From Deltaproteobacteria bacterium (GTDB lineage Bacteria; Desulfobacterota; Binatia; UBA9968): a stretch of 20,931 nucleotides of DNA. Both the position numbers and the translations under genes were made by a program. This document shows positions 14,142 through 20,931 of the stretch, in pieces; the first letter of the stretch is position 1; every line of letters starts with the position of its first letter. The notes beneath the pieces are model-generated. The model was not told the origin of the DNA. It did not search any database and saw only the letters and a list, made by a program, of their open reading frames with translations. Location of the stretch: assembly GCA_016844625.1 (NCBI GenBank), contig JAERMN010000022.1, positions 1 through 20,931 on the forward strand, read 5' to 3'.

Positions 14142-15689
14142 ATGAAAAACCGAGAGATAAAAGCCGCGTGGGAGTATCACAACGGCACGAAACATTCGTA
14201 CCAGGGCAGCCGCGCCAATCCGCATTATCTCGATTGGCAGAACCAGCCGCTGCCGTTTAAGATCTATCCCAAACTCGAGCCGATCGCGCTCAGCCCAGAG
14301 ATTTCGTCTTCGGCAATGCCGGCGCTCTCGGCTATCTCCGCTTTCCCCGCGAGTCCCAGCGCCGCGACGAAGCTAACTCGTGAAAATCTCGCAGCGCTGC
14401 TTTTTCTCTCCGCGGGTATCACCCGGCGCCGCAGTTACCCTGGCGGTGAGATAGGCTTTCGCGCGGCGGCGTGCACGGGAGCGCTCTATCACATCGATCT
14501 GTATTTAGTCTGCGGCGATCTCGAAGACCTGGCCGCGGGAGTTTATCACTTCAGTCCCCACGATTTTGCGCTGCGGTGCTTGCGCCAGGGCGACTTTCGC
14601 GCCGACCTCGTCTCTGCCAGCGGCGCGGAGCCGGCGATCGCCAGGGCGCCCGGCATCGTCATCTCGGCGTCGACATTTTGGCGCAACGCCTGGAAGTATC
14701 AGTCGCGCGCCTATCGCCATTGCTTCTGGGACAACGGCACCATGCTCGCCAATTTGTTGGCAGCGGCGGCGGCGCGCAACATTCCGGCATGTGTCGTTGC
14801 CGGTTTCGTCGACGAAAGCATAAGGGATCTCCTGGCATTGGACGACAAACGGGAGGCGCCGCTTTCGCTCGTCGCGCTCGGTGATTGCGCCGATCTCGCG
14901 GTTATGGCCGCGCTACCGTTGGAACCGCTCGCCCTCGAGACGGTGCCGTTGTCCAAGAGCGAAGTGGCTTATCCGGCGATGCGAGAAATGCATCTGGCGT
15001 CTGCTTTAGCGACTGAAGCGGAGGTTGAGGCTTGGCGTAGAGAAGGGATCGACGGTGCGGCGCGGGACGAAGAAATAATAACTGGACGCTTATTTCCGCT
15101 TGAGCCGATAGACGATGGCGCGCTACCCCAGGACAAGATCGAAGAAGTGATCGTGCGGCGCGGCTCGGCACGCCAGTTTGCTCAGCAATCAATTAGCTTG
15201 GCGGAGCTTTCGACGGCGCTCGACCGGGCGAGCCGCGGTATTTCCGCCGACTTCCTCAATGGCCCAAAAGATTCTCTCAATTCGATTTATTTGATCGTTC
15301 ACGCGGTCGACGAGCTGCCGGCGGGCGCTTATTTTTATCGGCGCGCGGAGCGAGCGCTGGAGTTACTCAAAGAGGGCGACTTTCGCCGCGAGGCGGGCTA
15401 TCTCGGTTTGGGCCAAGAGATTCCCGCCGATTGCAGCGTCAACGTTTATTTTTTAACCAACCTTGAAGCTGTTCTGGAGCGTTTTGGCAACCGCGGCTAT
15501 CGCGCCGCGCAACTGGAAGCGGCGATCTTGGCGGGGAAGCTCTACCTCGCGGCCTACGCCCAGCGGCTAAGCGCCTCCGGGCTTACGTTCTTCGATGACG
15601 ATGTGACGAATTTCTTCTCGCCCCACGCAGCCGGCAAGAGCGTGATGTTTTTGCTCGCGCTGGGAAAATCTTTAAAACCGAACCGGTGA
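14142..15689 (+). CDS. SagB/ThcOx-type FMN dehydrogenase with two nitroreductase-like domains
   Basis: The 515-residue protein begins with the SagB-type N terminus: WEYHNGTKHSYQG, HYLDWQNQPLPFKIYP and PKLEPIAL. The first nitroreductase-like domain (about 80-248) has RRRSYPGG, TGALYHIDLYLVCGDLEDL, DNGTMLANLLAAAAARNIPA and the end LSLVALGD. A linker leads to a second domain (about 332-510) that restarts with VIVRRGSARQFAQQSISLAE and has PAGAYFYRRAERALELL, QLEAAILAGKLYLAAYAQRL and VMFLLALGK. SagB proteins oxidise azolines to azoles in peptide natural products. No YcaO cyclodehydratase, precursor peptide or leader protease is in the window, so the substrate is unknown and the protein may serve another redox role. 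ATG 14142 fits the family start; no clear ribosome binding site is visible. Confidence 0.85.
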   Translation: MKNREIKAAWEYHNGTKHSYQGSRANPHYLDWQNQPLPFKIYPKLEPIALSPEISSSAMPALSAISAFPASPSAATKLTRENLAALLFLSAGITRRRSYPGGEIGFRAAACTGALYHIDLYLVCGDLEDLAAGVYHFSPHDFALRCLRQGDFRADLVSASGAEPAIARAPGIVISASTFWRNAWKYQSRAYRHCFWDNGTMLANLLAAAAARNIPACVVAGFVDESIRDLLALDDKREAPLSLVALGDCADLAVMAALPLEPLALETVPLSKSEVAYPAMREMHLASALATEAEVEAWRREGIDGAARDEEIITGRLFPLEPIDDGALPQDKIEEVIVRRGSARQFAQQSISLAELSTALDRASRGISADFLNGPKDSLNSIYLIVHAVDELPAGAYFYRRAERALELLKEGDFRREAGYLGLGQEIPADCSVNVYFLTNLEAVLERFGNRGYRAAQLEAAILAGKLYLAAYAQRLSASGLTFFDDDVTNFFSPHAAGKSVMFLLALGKSLKPNR

Positions 15690-15861
15690 AAAGTCATGCG
15701 CATCAGCAGGTCACTGAGCGCGGCGCAATTTCGCTTGCGAGGCGAGCCGATTTACAGTAACGGCGCACGAGCTCACTCTTAACTCATTCATCGTGCCTCA
15801 TGGCTAGCTGCAAACCTGCGCGATACCCAAATCACCGCATATGGCGTGTGAGATTCGTTGG

Positions 15862-16803
15862 CTACGCTTTGGCGGCGCCGCCGGAAGAGTTGCTTTGTTG
15901 TTTGATGACGTTCATCGCTAAGGAGATCATGGAACCGACATCGCTCAACGTCGCCGGCAGGATCAGCGTGTTGCCTTCCTGCGCGAGCTTGCCGAACTGC
16001 GTCAAATAGTTTTCTGCGACGCGCAGCTGGACCGCTTCAAATCCGCCCGGTTGCTGGATCGCTTCGGCGACTTTTCTTATTCCAGCGGCGGTCGCTTCGG
16101 CGATAGCGAGGATTGCCGATGCTTCGCCTTCCGCTTCATTGATCTGTTGTTGTTTATTTGCTTCAGAGGCTTTAATCACCTGCTGTTTATCGCCTTCGGC
16201 GCTGTTGATCGCCGCGTCTCTCTGTCCTTCCGAGGTTAGGATCACCGCGCGCTTTTCCCGTTCGGCGCGCATTTGCTTCTCCATGGCGGCGAGCACGTCA
16301 TGGGGCGGAGTGATGTTCTTGATCTCGTAGCGCATGACTTTAATGCCCCAGGCGTCCGACGCTTTGTCCAGTTCGCTGACAACCTGGGTGTTGATATTGG
16401 TGCGCTCCTCAAAGGTGCGGTCCAATTCGATCTTGCCAAGCTCGCTGCGCAGCGTGGTCTGCGCCAATTGGGTGATGCCGAAAATGTAATCGCCGATGCC
16501 GTAGGAGGCGCGCTCGGCATTGAGAACTTTGAGATAGAGCACGCCGTCGACTGACACTTGAACGTTGTCCCGGGTGATACAAACCTGCGGCGGTATGTCG
16601 ATGGCTTGTTCTTTCAACGAATGTTTGTAGCGTATCACATCGAAGAAGGGCACGAGAATATGAAATCCGGCGCTGAGCGTGCCGCTGAATTTGCCGAGGC
16701 GTTCGACCACAAAGGCGCTTTGTTGAGGCACGACGACGGCGGTCTTGGCGACGATGACGATGACCACCAACGCCAGAACGATGACGACGATGAATCCACC
16801 CAT
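15862..16803 (-). CDS. SPFH/band 7 membrane protein (stomatin/QmcA-like)
   Basis: The protein is 313 residues from ATG 16803. A single N-terminal membrane helix (GGFIVVIVLALVVIVIVAK) is followed by an SPFH domain: VVPQQSAFVVERLGKFSG, AGFHILVPFFDVIRYKHSLK, then CITRDNVQVSVDGVLYLKV. A long Ala/Glu-rich coiled coil (SEANKQQQINEAEGEASAI) precedes the end block LILPATLSDVGSMISLAM. Such proteins form large oligomeric cages in membrane microdomains and often pair with NfeD. GGAG at 16810-16813 lies 6 nt before ATG 16803; in-frame ATGs at 16815 and 16833 are alternatives. nfeD ends 13 nt upstream, so both are in one operon. The C terminus ends in a Ser/Gly/Ala tail. Confidence 0.92.
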   Translation of the reverse strand: MGGFIVVIVLALVVIVIVAKTAVVVPQQSAFVVERLGKFSGTLSAGFHILVPFFDVIRYKHSLKEQAIDIPPQVCITRDNVQVSVDGVLYLKVLNAERASYGIGDYIFGITQLAQTTLRSELGKIELDRTFEERTNINTQVVSELDKASDAWGIKVMRYEIKNITPPHDVLAAMEKQMRAEREKRAVILTSEGQRDAAINSAEGDKQQVIKASEANKQQQINEAEGEASAILAIAEATAAGIRKVAEAIQQPGGFEAVQLRVAENYLTQFGKLAQEGNTLILPATLSDVGSMISLAMNVIKQQSNSSGGAAKA

Positions 16804-16816
16804 GGCTATCTCCATT

Positions 16817-17251
16817 CTATAGGTTCTCCGCACGGACGAAGATCGTCAGGCCTTCAACTCGTTCTATTCGACAGCGCGCGCCGCGCGCCAGCGCCTGATC
16901 GCCGAGGTTGCGGGCGGTCCAGGATGTCCCGCGTGCTTCTGCTTTGCCGACGCCATTGGCCGCGATCTCTTCAACGGCCATGGCGCTCTCGCCGATGAGG
17001 CTATCGACGACATGGGTCATCCTTGATCGGGTGAGCTGCAAGAGCTTCTCGCGAAACAACCAGAGCGTGAGCACCGACACGAGAGAGAAAAGTAGAAACT
17101 GCAACCAAGCCGGTCCGGCGAGATTCAAACCGGCGAGCATGCCGACGACGAGGGCGCCGATGCCGAAAAAGAAAATGTAAAAACCGCCGGGCGTGAGCAG
17201 TTCGCCGAGCAGCAGCAAAAGCCCGAATAAAAGCCAGATCCACCATTCCAT
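16817..17251 (-). CDS. NfeD-family membrane protein
   Basis: This 144-residue short-form NfeD has two to three hydrophobic helices: EWWIWLLFGLLLLLGELL, GGFYIFFFGIGALVVGMLAG, and WLQFLLFSLVSVLTLWLF. A soluble C-terminal OB-fold follows (about 85-144): DSLIGESAMAVEEI, then RGTSWTARNLGDQALARGAR and VEGLTIFVRAE. NfeD partners with SPFH/stomatin proteins, and the gene sits directly upstream of one here. The pair is thought to organise membrane microdomains or assist membrane protein quality control. No protease domain is fused, unlike long-form NfeD. The 109 nt between it and the MBL-fold gene hold a short GACCG/CGGTC hairpin (about 17316-17331) and no clear promoter. Confidence 0.9.
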   Translation of the reverse strand: MEWWIWLLFGLLLLLGELLTPGGFYIFFFGIGALVVGMLAGLNLAGPAWLQFLLFSLVSVLTLWLFREKLLQLTRSRMTHVVDSLIGESAMAVEEIAANGVGKAEARGTSWTARNLGDQALARGARCRIERVEGLTIFVRAENL

Positions 17252-17360
17252 GTTTACACACCCTTGATGTGCTGCCGACCGTAGCTGAGCTAGGCTGGAT
17301 ATTCAAGAAAAATCGACCGGATTAACGGTCCGAAGAGTACGATGTCGATGGTGGCTAGGG

Positions 17361-18179
17361 TTACTCGTAGTGCATCGCGCCGCGCGGTTGTAGGACTCGG
17401 ATCTCGGTTGGCAGCGGCAGAGAACTTTTGCTCACCACGAGCGTGTCGGAGCGCACAATCTGCATCTTCATGCCGCTGGTAAACTGTTTGATCAAGTAGG
17501 GATTGTCGCGGTGGTGCATGGGGATGGCGATTTTCGGCTTCAACTGCGTCAAGACTTCTTTCGCCAGCTCCGGCCCCATGGTGCGGCCGCCGCCGATGGG
17601 CGTGAGCGCGATGTCGACTTTGCCGAAATATTTTATCTGTTGTTCCGTCAATTTTTGGCTCAGATCTCCCAGGTGGGCGATGCACAAGGTTCCCAAGTCG
17701 TAAACAAAGGCGGAACCGTGAATACCCTGAATGAAATTGGCGTTCTGATGAATCGGTACGTTGTAAATAAGGGTGTCTTTGACCGTCGTGCTGACGTTGT
17801 TCCAATCAGCGCCGTAGTTTTTGAGGCCGCGCAAGACGAGCGGATTGCCGCGCACGATGTGAACGGCATTGTGATTGAACATCTCTTTGCCGACCGTGAC
17901 CACGTCTGCCGCGACGTTCGGGTTGGGATACCATCCGGGGCCCAACGGATCGGCGACGATGCGGGTGCCCTTGCTGGTCGTGATCAGAAAAAAATTGTGG
18001 CCGAAATATTGAATCGTCGCGTCAACGTCCGCCGCATAAGCTAGCGAAGTCAGTCCGCGCGCGACGTCCAAGTCGCGGCAAGCGGCGTGGGCGGAAGAGA
18101 TAAAGTTGAGCAGTGAGCTGATGAAAACAGCCGAACTAAGGATGAACCGTAGAGTTCTACTTTGACCAAAGCGCTTCAT
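17361..18179 (-). CDS. Secreted MBL-fold metallo-hydrolase-like protein with altered metal motif
   Basis: The protein is 272 residues from ATG 18179, which gives a clean signal peptide (MKRFGQSRTLRFILSS, with likely cleavage after SSAHA), so it is probably periplasmic. A longer frame from 18218 is possible. The UPF0173/Lactamase_B_3-like fold shows in IQYFGHNFFLIT, GTRIVADPLGPGW, IAHLGDLS, VDIALTPIGGG and PKIAIPMHHRD. The place of the usual HxHxDH metal motif reads TVGKEMFNHN (residues 94-103). Only the last His is kept, while the later metal-ligand regions (HLGD and PMHH) remain. Either this subfamily binds metal differently or it has lost hydrolase activity. It shares strand and direction with nfeD and the SPFH gene, 109 nt upstream of them. 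The substrate is unknown. Confidence 0.75.
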   Translation of the reverse strand: MKRFGQSRTLRFILSSAVFISSLLNFISSAHAACRDLDVARGLTSLAYAADVDATIQYFGHNFFLITTSKGTRIVADPLGPGWYPNPNVAADVVTVGKEMFNHNAVHIVRGNPLVLRGLKNYGADWNNVSTTVKDTLIYNVPIHQNANFIQGIHGSAFVYDLGTLCIAHLGDLSQKLTEQQIKYFGKVDIALTPIGGGRTMGPELAKEVLTQLKPKIAIPMHHRDNPYLIKQFTSGMKMQIVRSDTLVVSKSSLPLPTEIRVLQPRGAMHYE

Positions 18180-18300
18180 GACGCTCACGAGTACGGTTTG
18201 TTTCACGACGCAGTACATCCACGAACAGTAGGCTATTGGATAGAAATGGAAAAAACAATCACCGGTAATGGCTATCTGGCATTCGGGACTCCTGCAAGGT

Positions 18301-18402
18301 TAAATTCTATGTTAACCCCGCCTCTTGAGGCGGGCACAATTAAATGGGGTTTCCAAAGGGGGCGAGCATCCCCTTTGGTCAAGGGCGGGGTTAAATCCCC
18401 GC
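18301..18402. repeat. Dispersed palindromic repeat, copy 2 (REP/MITE-like)
   Basis: The copy matches copy 1 at 12408-12520 in TAAATTCTAT, the TTAACCCCGCC/GGCGGGGTTAA ends (18312-18322 and 18384-18394), the GAGGCGGG hairpin, TGGGGTTTCCAAAGGGGGCG and the closing GGGGTTAAATCCCCGC. It is shorter in the interior before the right arm. Flanking GCAAGG (18295-18300 region) and CCTTGC (18404-18409) form an extra outer inverted repeat not seen around copy 1. It lies about 40 nt upstream of the methyltransferase start, at the left edge of the region with different base composition. Confidence 0.85.
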
Positions 18403-18441
18403 GCCTTGCGTGGATCGATACACTCAAGTAGTGTTATAAAA

Positions 18442-20445
18442 ATGTCACCTCTTCAGATGGAGATGAGCTTCCATGCTCTCGAACGGAAGCAGCGGAAACC
18501 TTTGTCTTGCGTTCCTATTGATGAATCGTTTCCTGAACGAGAGGCCAATGAATTAGCTCATATCGAATCTTTTAACAAACACCTTTTTCGACCAAACACA
18601 TATCTTCACAAATGGTGGGCAAGGAGAGCCGGCACGACATTTCGGTTTATCCTGAAGCAGTTAGTGACCGACGCTTCCCTTCGCAATTACTACGCAGCGG
18701 GTGGTCTAGAAGGCATTACCATCCTGGATCCAATGATGGGGGGGGGGACGACCCTGCATGAGGCTATTCGGCTGGGAGCAAATGTAATCGGGTGTGACCT
18801 CGATCCAATTCCGGTGTTGCAGGCTCGTGCGTCATTATCCCTAATATCCCTTGAACAAAAAGAATTAGTATTCCAGGATTTTTTAAGCGCATTGGAAAAT
18901 GGGTTGAGACCTTACTTCCAGACACGGTGCCCCGATTGCGCTGGAAGCGCAGAACTTCAGTTTATGCTGTATGGCGCTCGAAAATCCTGTGACTGTGGTG
19001 AAGCGTTGCTGGTTGATTCATTTACTCTAAGAGAGGAAACCGATGGACGTCACAAACGACTCGACCATTACTATCCAACGTTAACCGTCAAACGAGGCCG
19101 AAAAGAGTGGCGAGTCTTTGAGAAGGGGAATGCCTGTTGTCCTACTTGTGGCAAACAGCTTGGCAACACCACGCACGTGCCTTTCTCTGAGAGATATATA
19201 CCTTTAATTACGGTTGGACTTTGCCAAAATCACGGTCAGTTTTTTACGCAGGTTGAAGGCCGCGATCTAAACGCGATTCGGAAGGCTAAGAAGGCCGCCA
19301 CCTCACTTGCTTTTCCAACCAAAGATTCTCTTCGGGTTCTCGGTGGGCCGAAATCGTCGGATTTATTGACTAGAAGGATTGAACACTACTCTGAACTTTT
19401 TACCGCCCGCCAGCTTCTTTACCTGGGTACCGCTAAGAAACTGATAGATGCTGTTGAGCCGAAGCATCGGTTTTGGCTGGCGTTGCTTGTTTCCACATCA
19501 CTGGAGTTCAATTCGGCACTTTGCGGGTACAAGGGCAGTGAACGGCGAAGGCCAGGAGCGATCCGGCATGTCTTTTCCCATCATGCATACTCGTTTCCCT
19601 ATACCTCGTTGGAGAATAACCCGGTTTTTTCTCGACGAACGTCGGGTACGTTAAGACGGCTCTTTGATGATCGGATCAAAGACGCAAGTGTTTGGGCAAG
19701 TACGCCTATCGAACGAAAGCCGACACTAAACGGTTGGCGAAAGACTGCGGTACTCGGAGAGGTCGATGGCGGATCTGAATGCTCATCCATGGAACCGTTT
19801 GCCCACGAAAACAGGCGATTCCTTTTGGCGCAGGGTGACTCTTCGCGACTATCTTTGCCGGATAAATCGGTCGATTATGTGGTGACCGATCCGCCATATT
19901 TTGACAGTGTGCAGTATAGCGACCTCTCTCATTTTTTTCGTGTATGGCTCCAATGGTTCCTTCCGAAAGACGCCAAGTGGGACTTCACGCCGCTGTCGTC
20001 AGCAGTTGCAGAGACGGAAGCAGACAAAGATAAATACCGCAGGGTTCTTACGGGGATTTGGAGTGAATGTAATCGTGTGCTGCGTCGTCCTCATGGGCGA
20101 CTTATCTTCACGTTCCATCACTGGCGGGCTGACGCTTGGATTCAGCTGACGATGGCATTAAAAGCCGCAGCGTTCAGGCTTGTGACTTCCTATACCGTGC
20201 ATTCGGAGAATCCAATATCTGTACACATTAATAACCTGAAAGCTCTGAAACATGATTCAATCCTCGTCCTGGAACCTAATGGATCGAACCCACCAAAGAA
20301 AAAACTCTCCCGTGCGGGATTAATTGACGACCGTGACAGTTTTAGCTTTTGCCGCGACTGTGCTGGACTATTGGGTGAATGTCTTGACAGCGATGCTTCA
20401 GAATCAGAGATTACTTCAAGCTGGCACGCTGCACTTGGGAAGTGA
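18442..20445 (+). CDS. DNA methyltransferase (Zn-ribbon adenine/N4-cytosine type) of an R-M system
   Basis: The protein is 667 residues from ATG 18442. The N terminus has the block NTYLHKWWARRAGTTFR typical of DUF1156/COG1743-like methylases. SAM motif I is LDPMMGGGTTLHEA (about 95-108), followed by GCDLDPIPVLQARASL. The central region carries paired cysteines (CPDC 163-166, CDC 183-185, CPTC 233-236) that look like zinc knuckles in the target-recognition part. Catalytic motif IV is VVTDPPYFDSVQYSDL (DPPY at 483-486). The order I, recognition region, IV is that of alpha-class amino-methyltransferases making m6A or m4C. Codons upstream of 18442 are repeat DNA, so they are excluded; ATGs at 18457 and 18463 are alternatives, and no ribosome binding site decides. 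TATAAA at 18435-18440 could be a -10 box, which would favour a later start. A G10 run encodes motif I. GC content is lower than in the neighbours, which suggests transfer. Confidence 0.88.
   Translation: MSPLQMEMSFHALERKQRKPLSCVPIDESFPEREANELAHIESFNKHLFRPNTYLHKWWARRAGTTFRFILKQLVTDASLRNYYAAGGLEGITILDPMMGGGTTLHEAIRLGANVIGCDLDPIPVLQARASLSLISLEQKELVFQDFLSALENGLRPYFQTRCPDCAGSAELQFMLYGARKSCDCGEALLVDSFTLREETDGRHKRLDHYYPTLTVKRGRKEWRVFEKGNACCPTCGKQLGNTTHVPFSERYIPLITVGLCQNHGQFFTQVEGRDLNAIRKAKKAATSLAFPTKDSLRVLGGPKSSDLLTRRIEHYSELFTARQLLYLGTAKKLIDAVEPKHRFWLALLVSTSLEFNSALCGYKGSERRRPGAIRHVFSHHAYSFPYTSLENNPVFSRRTSGTLRRLFDDRIKDASVWASTPIERKPTLNGWRKTAVLGEVDGGSECSSMEPFAHENRRFLLAQGDSSRLSLPDKSVDYVVTDPPYFDSVQYSDLSHFFRVWLQWFLPKDAKWDFTPLSSAVAETEADKDKYRRVLTGIWSECNRVLRRPHGRLIFTFHHWRADAWIQLTMALKAAAFRLVTSYTVHSENPISVHINNLKALKHDSILVLEPNGSNPPKKKLSRAGLIDDRDSFSFCRDCAGLLGECLDSDASESEITSSWHAALGK
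18738..18747 (+). repeat. G10 homopolymer inside methyltransferase motif I
   Basis: Ten consecutive G residues span the last base of an ATG and three GGG glycine codons of DPMMGGGTT. Losing one G leads to TAA at 18785-18787, and gaining one leads to TGA at 18759-18761. Runs of this length are typical slippage sites. Confidence 0.9.
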
Positions 20446-20448
20446 GAA

Positions 20449-20931
20449 ATGGCAAAGTATCCCTCCGAAATGTTCGGCTATCCACATTCGAACAAAACGA
20501 GTAAAGCTGACGATGCAAGAACGAAACATTGGTGTCCATTCGTTAACAAGGTCTGCTACAAGCAGAGTCGCCTCATTAAATACCCGTTCGGGGTGTGTTC
20601 AGCTCATGTTAATGGCAATGAAATAGCTCTCTGTCCGAGAAGGTTTCTAGACGACCACACTGTGTTTACCGACATCGCTCAACACCACTTTAAGGCGGTG
20701 CACGACATCCTGGTTTTTCCCGAAATCAGACTTGAGGATGCCGGTAGTTTCGATTTTGTGATGGTGAAACATAAGCCGATGTCCCCTGAAATTGACGACT
20801 TTATCGCGATTGAGTTTCAAACCGGTCAGACCACTGGAACAGGCAAACTGGTACAGGGCTTAAAAGATTACGTAAAAGGCATTGACGTTTCTCAGAAAAC
20901 TTACGGATTCGGCCTAAATCTATATGACGTC
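20449..20931 (+). CDS. NotI-family type II restriction endonuclease, 5' part only
   Basis: The frame opens 3 nt after the methyltransferase stop and stays open for 161 codons to the window end. I identify it with NotI-like endonucleases. Four cysteines, Cys29 and Cys36 (WCPFVNKVCYK), Cys50 (PFGVCSA) and Cys62 (ALCPRRF), match the Cys4 metal site described for NotI. The nuclease core has Asp102 in SFDFV and Glu122 and Gln124 in AIEFQTGQTTGTGK, the E-x-Q form of PD-(D/E)xK. The ATG follows GGGAAGTGAGAA, a plausible ribosome binding site overlapping the upstream stop, so translation is probably coupled to the methyltransferase. The C terminus, including any remaining DNA-contact region, lies outside the window. 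Recognition of GCGGCCGC is a family-based guess, since relatives can differ. No controller gene is seen. Confidence 0.75.
   Translation, partial: MAKYPSEMFGYPHSNKTSKADDARTKHWCPFVNKVCYKQSRLIKYPFGVCSAHVNGNEIALCPRRFLDDHTVFTDIAQHHFKAVHDILVFPEIRLEDAGSFDFVMVKHKPMSPEIDDFIAIEFQTGQTTGTGKLVQGLKDYVKGIDVSQKTYGFGLNLYDV

Noticed and set aside
17290..17805. Minus-strand frame of 171 codons overlapping the MBL-fold gene in another frame
   Set aside because: Its composition (many His, Arg, Gln) is that of an out-of-frame reading of the MBL gene, which has real motifs.
18325..18441. N-terminal extension of the methyltransferase frame
   Set aside because: These codons lie in and just after the dispersed repeat and encode no conserved residues, so translation more likely starts at 18442 or later.
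20324..20626. Plus-strand 100-codon frame spanning the methylase end and the nuclease start
   Set aside because: It is out of frame with both genes, which have recognisable motifs, and it shows no domain of its own.

Overview
The window looks like chromosomal DNA of a moderately GC-rich, Gram-negative environmental bacterium, probably assembled from a metagenome. A CarD-type regulator next to ispD, a DUF1844 protein coupled to a Do-type protease, an outer-membrane-style lipoprotein, a family 9 (heptosyltransferase-like) glycosyltransferase and scattered palindromic intergenic repeats fit a deltaproteobacterial or allied lineage (Desulfobacterota, Tectomicrobia or Binatota type). That placement is inference from gene content only. 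I see no tRNA, rRNA, CRISPR array, transposase or phage gene.

Layout, left to right. (1) 1-1144 (+): the 3' end of a CarD-family regulator, a strong terminator, then ispD. (2) 1141-2833 (-): larE preceded by cysK. The cysK gene is broken: two reading frames meet at about 2726-2735, and the segment that should carry the PLP-binding lysine is missing. (3) 2915-3949 (+): a family 9 glycosyltransferase. (4) 4137-12298 (+): a housekeeping block with DUF1844 protein, DegP/HtrA protease, a terminator, class A penicillin-binding protein (PBP1b type), TPR lipoprotein, tsaD, rsmA and mutM. (5) 12299-12706: a repeat-rich intergenic stretch. (6) 12707-15689 (+): an MFS exporter and a two-domain SagB/ThcOx-type dehydrogenase, separated by a large imperfect inverted repeat. 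(7) 15862-18179 (-): an SPFH/band 7 protein with its NfeD partner, and a secreted metallo-beta-lactamase-fold protein with an altered metal motif. (8) 18301-20931: a second copy of the palindromic repeat, then an apparently acquired restriction-modification operon. It has an alpha-order DNA methyltransferase with embedded zinc-finger cysteines, followed 3 nt later by a NotI-family restriction endonuclease cut off by the window edge.

The right-hand R-M system is the most interesting part. Its base composition is visibly less GC-rich than its neighbours, and it starts beside a dispersed palindromic repeat. A run of ten G residues (18738-18747) encodes catalytic motif I of the methyltransferase, and losing or gaining one G leads quickly to a stop codon. 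Together with tight coupling to the nuclease gene, this suggests a phase-variable NotI-like system. Other points of note are the lesion in cysK, a terminator that ends about a dozen bases before the ispD start codon, and a degenerate HxHxDH motif in the MBL-fold protein.

How the genes work together: DegP, PBP1b, the lipoprotein, the SPFH/NfeD pair and the GT9 enzyme all belong to the cell envelope. IspD supplies isoprenoid precursors. TsaD and RsmA modify tRNA and rRNA, and MutM repairs oxidised guanine. CysK and LarE are linked through sulfur chemistry.
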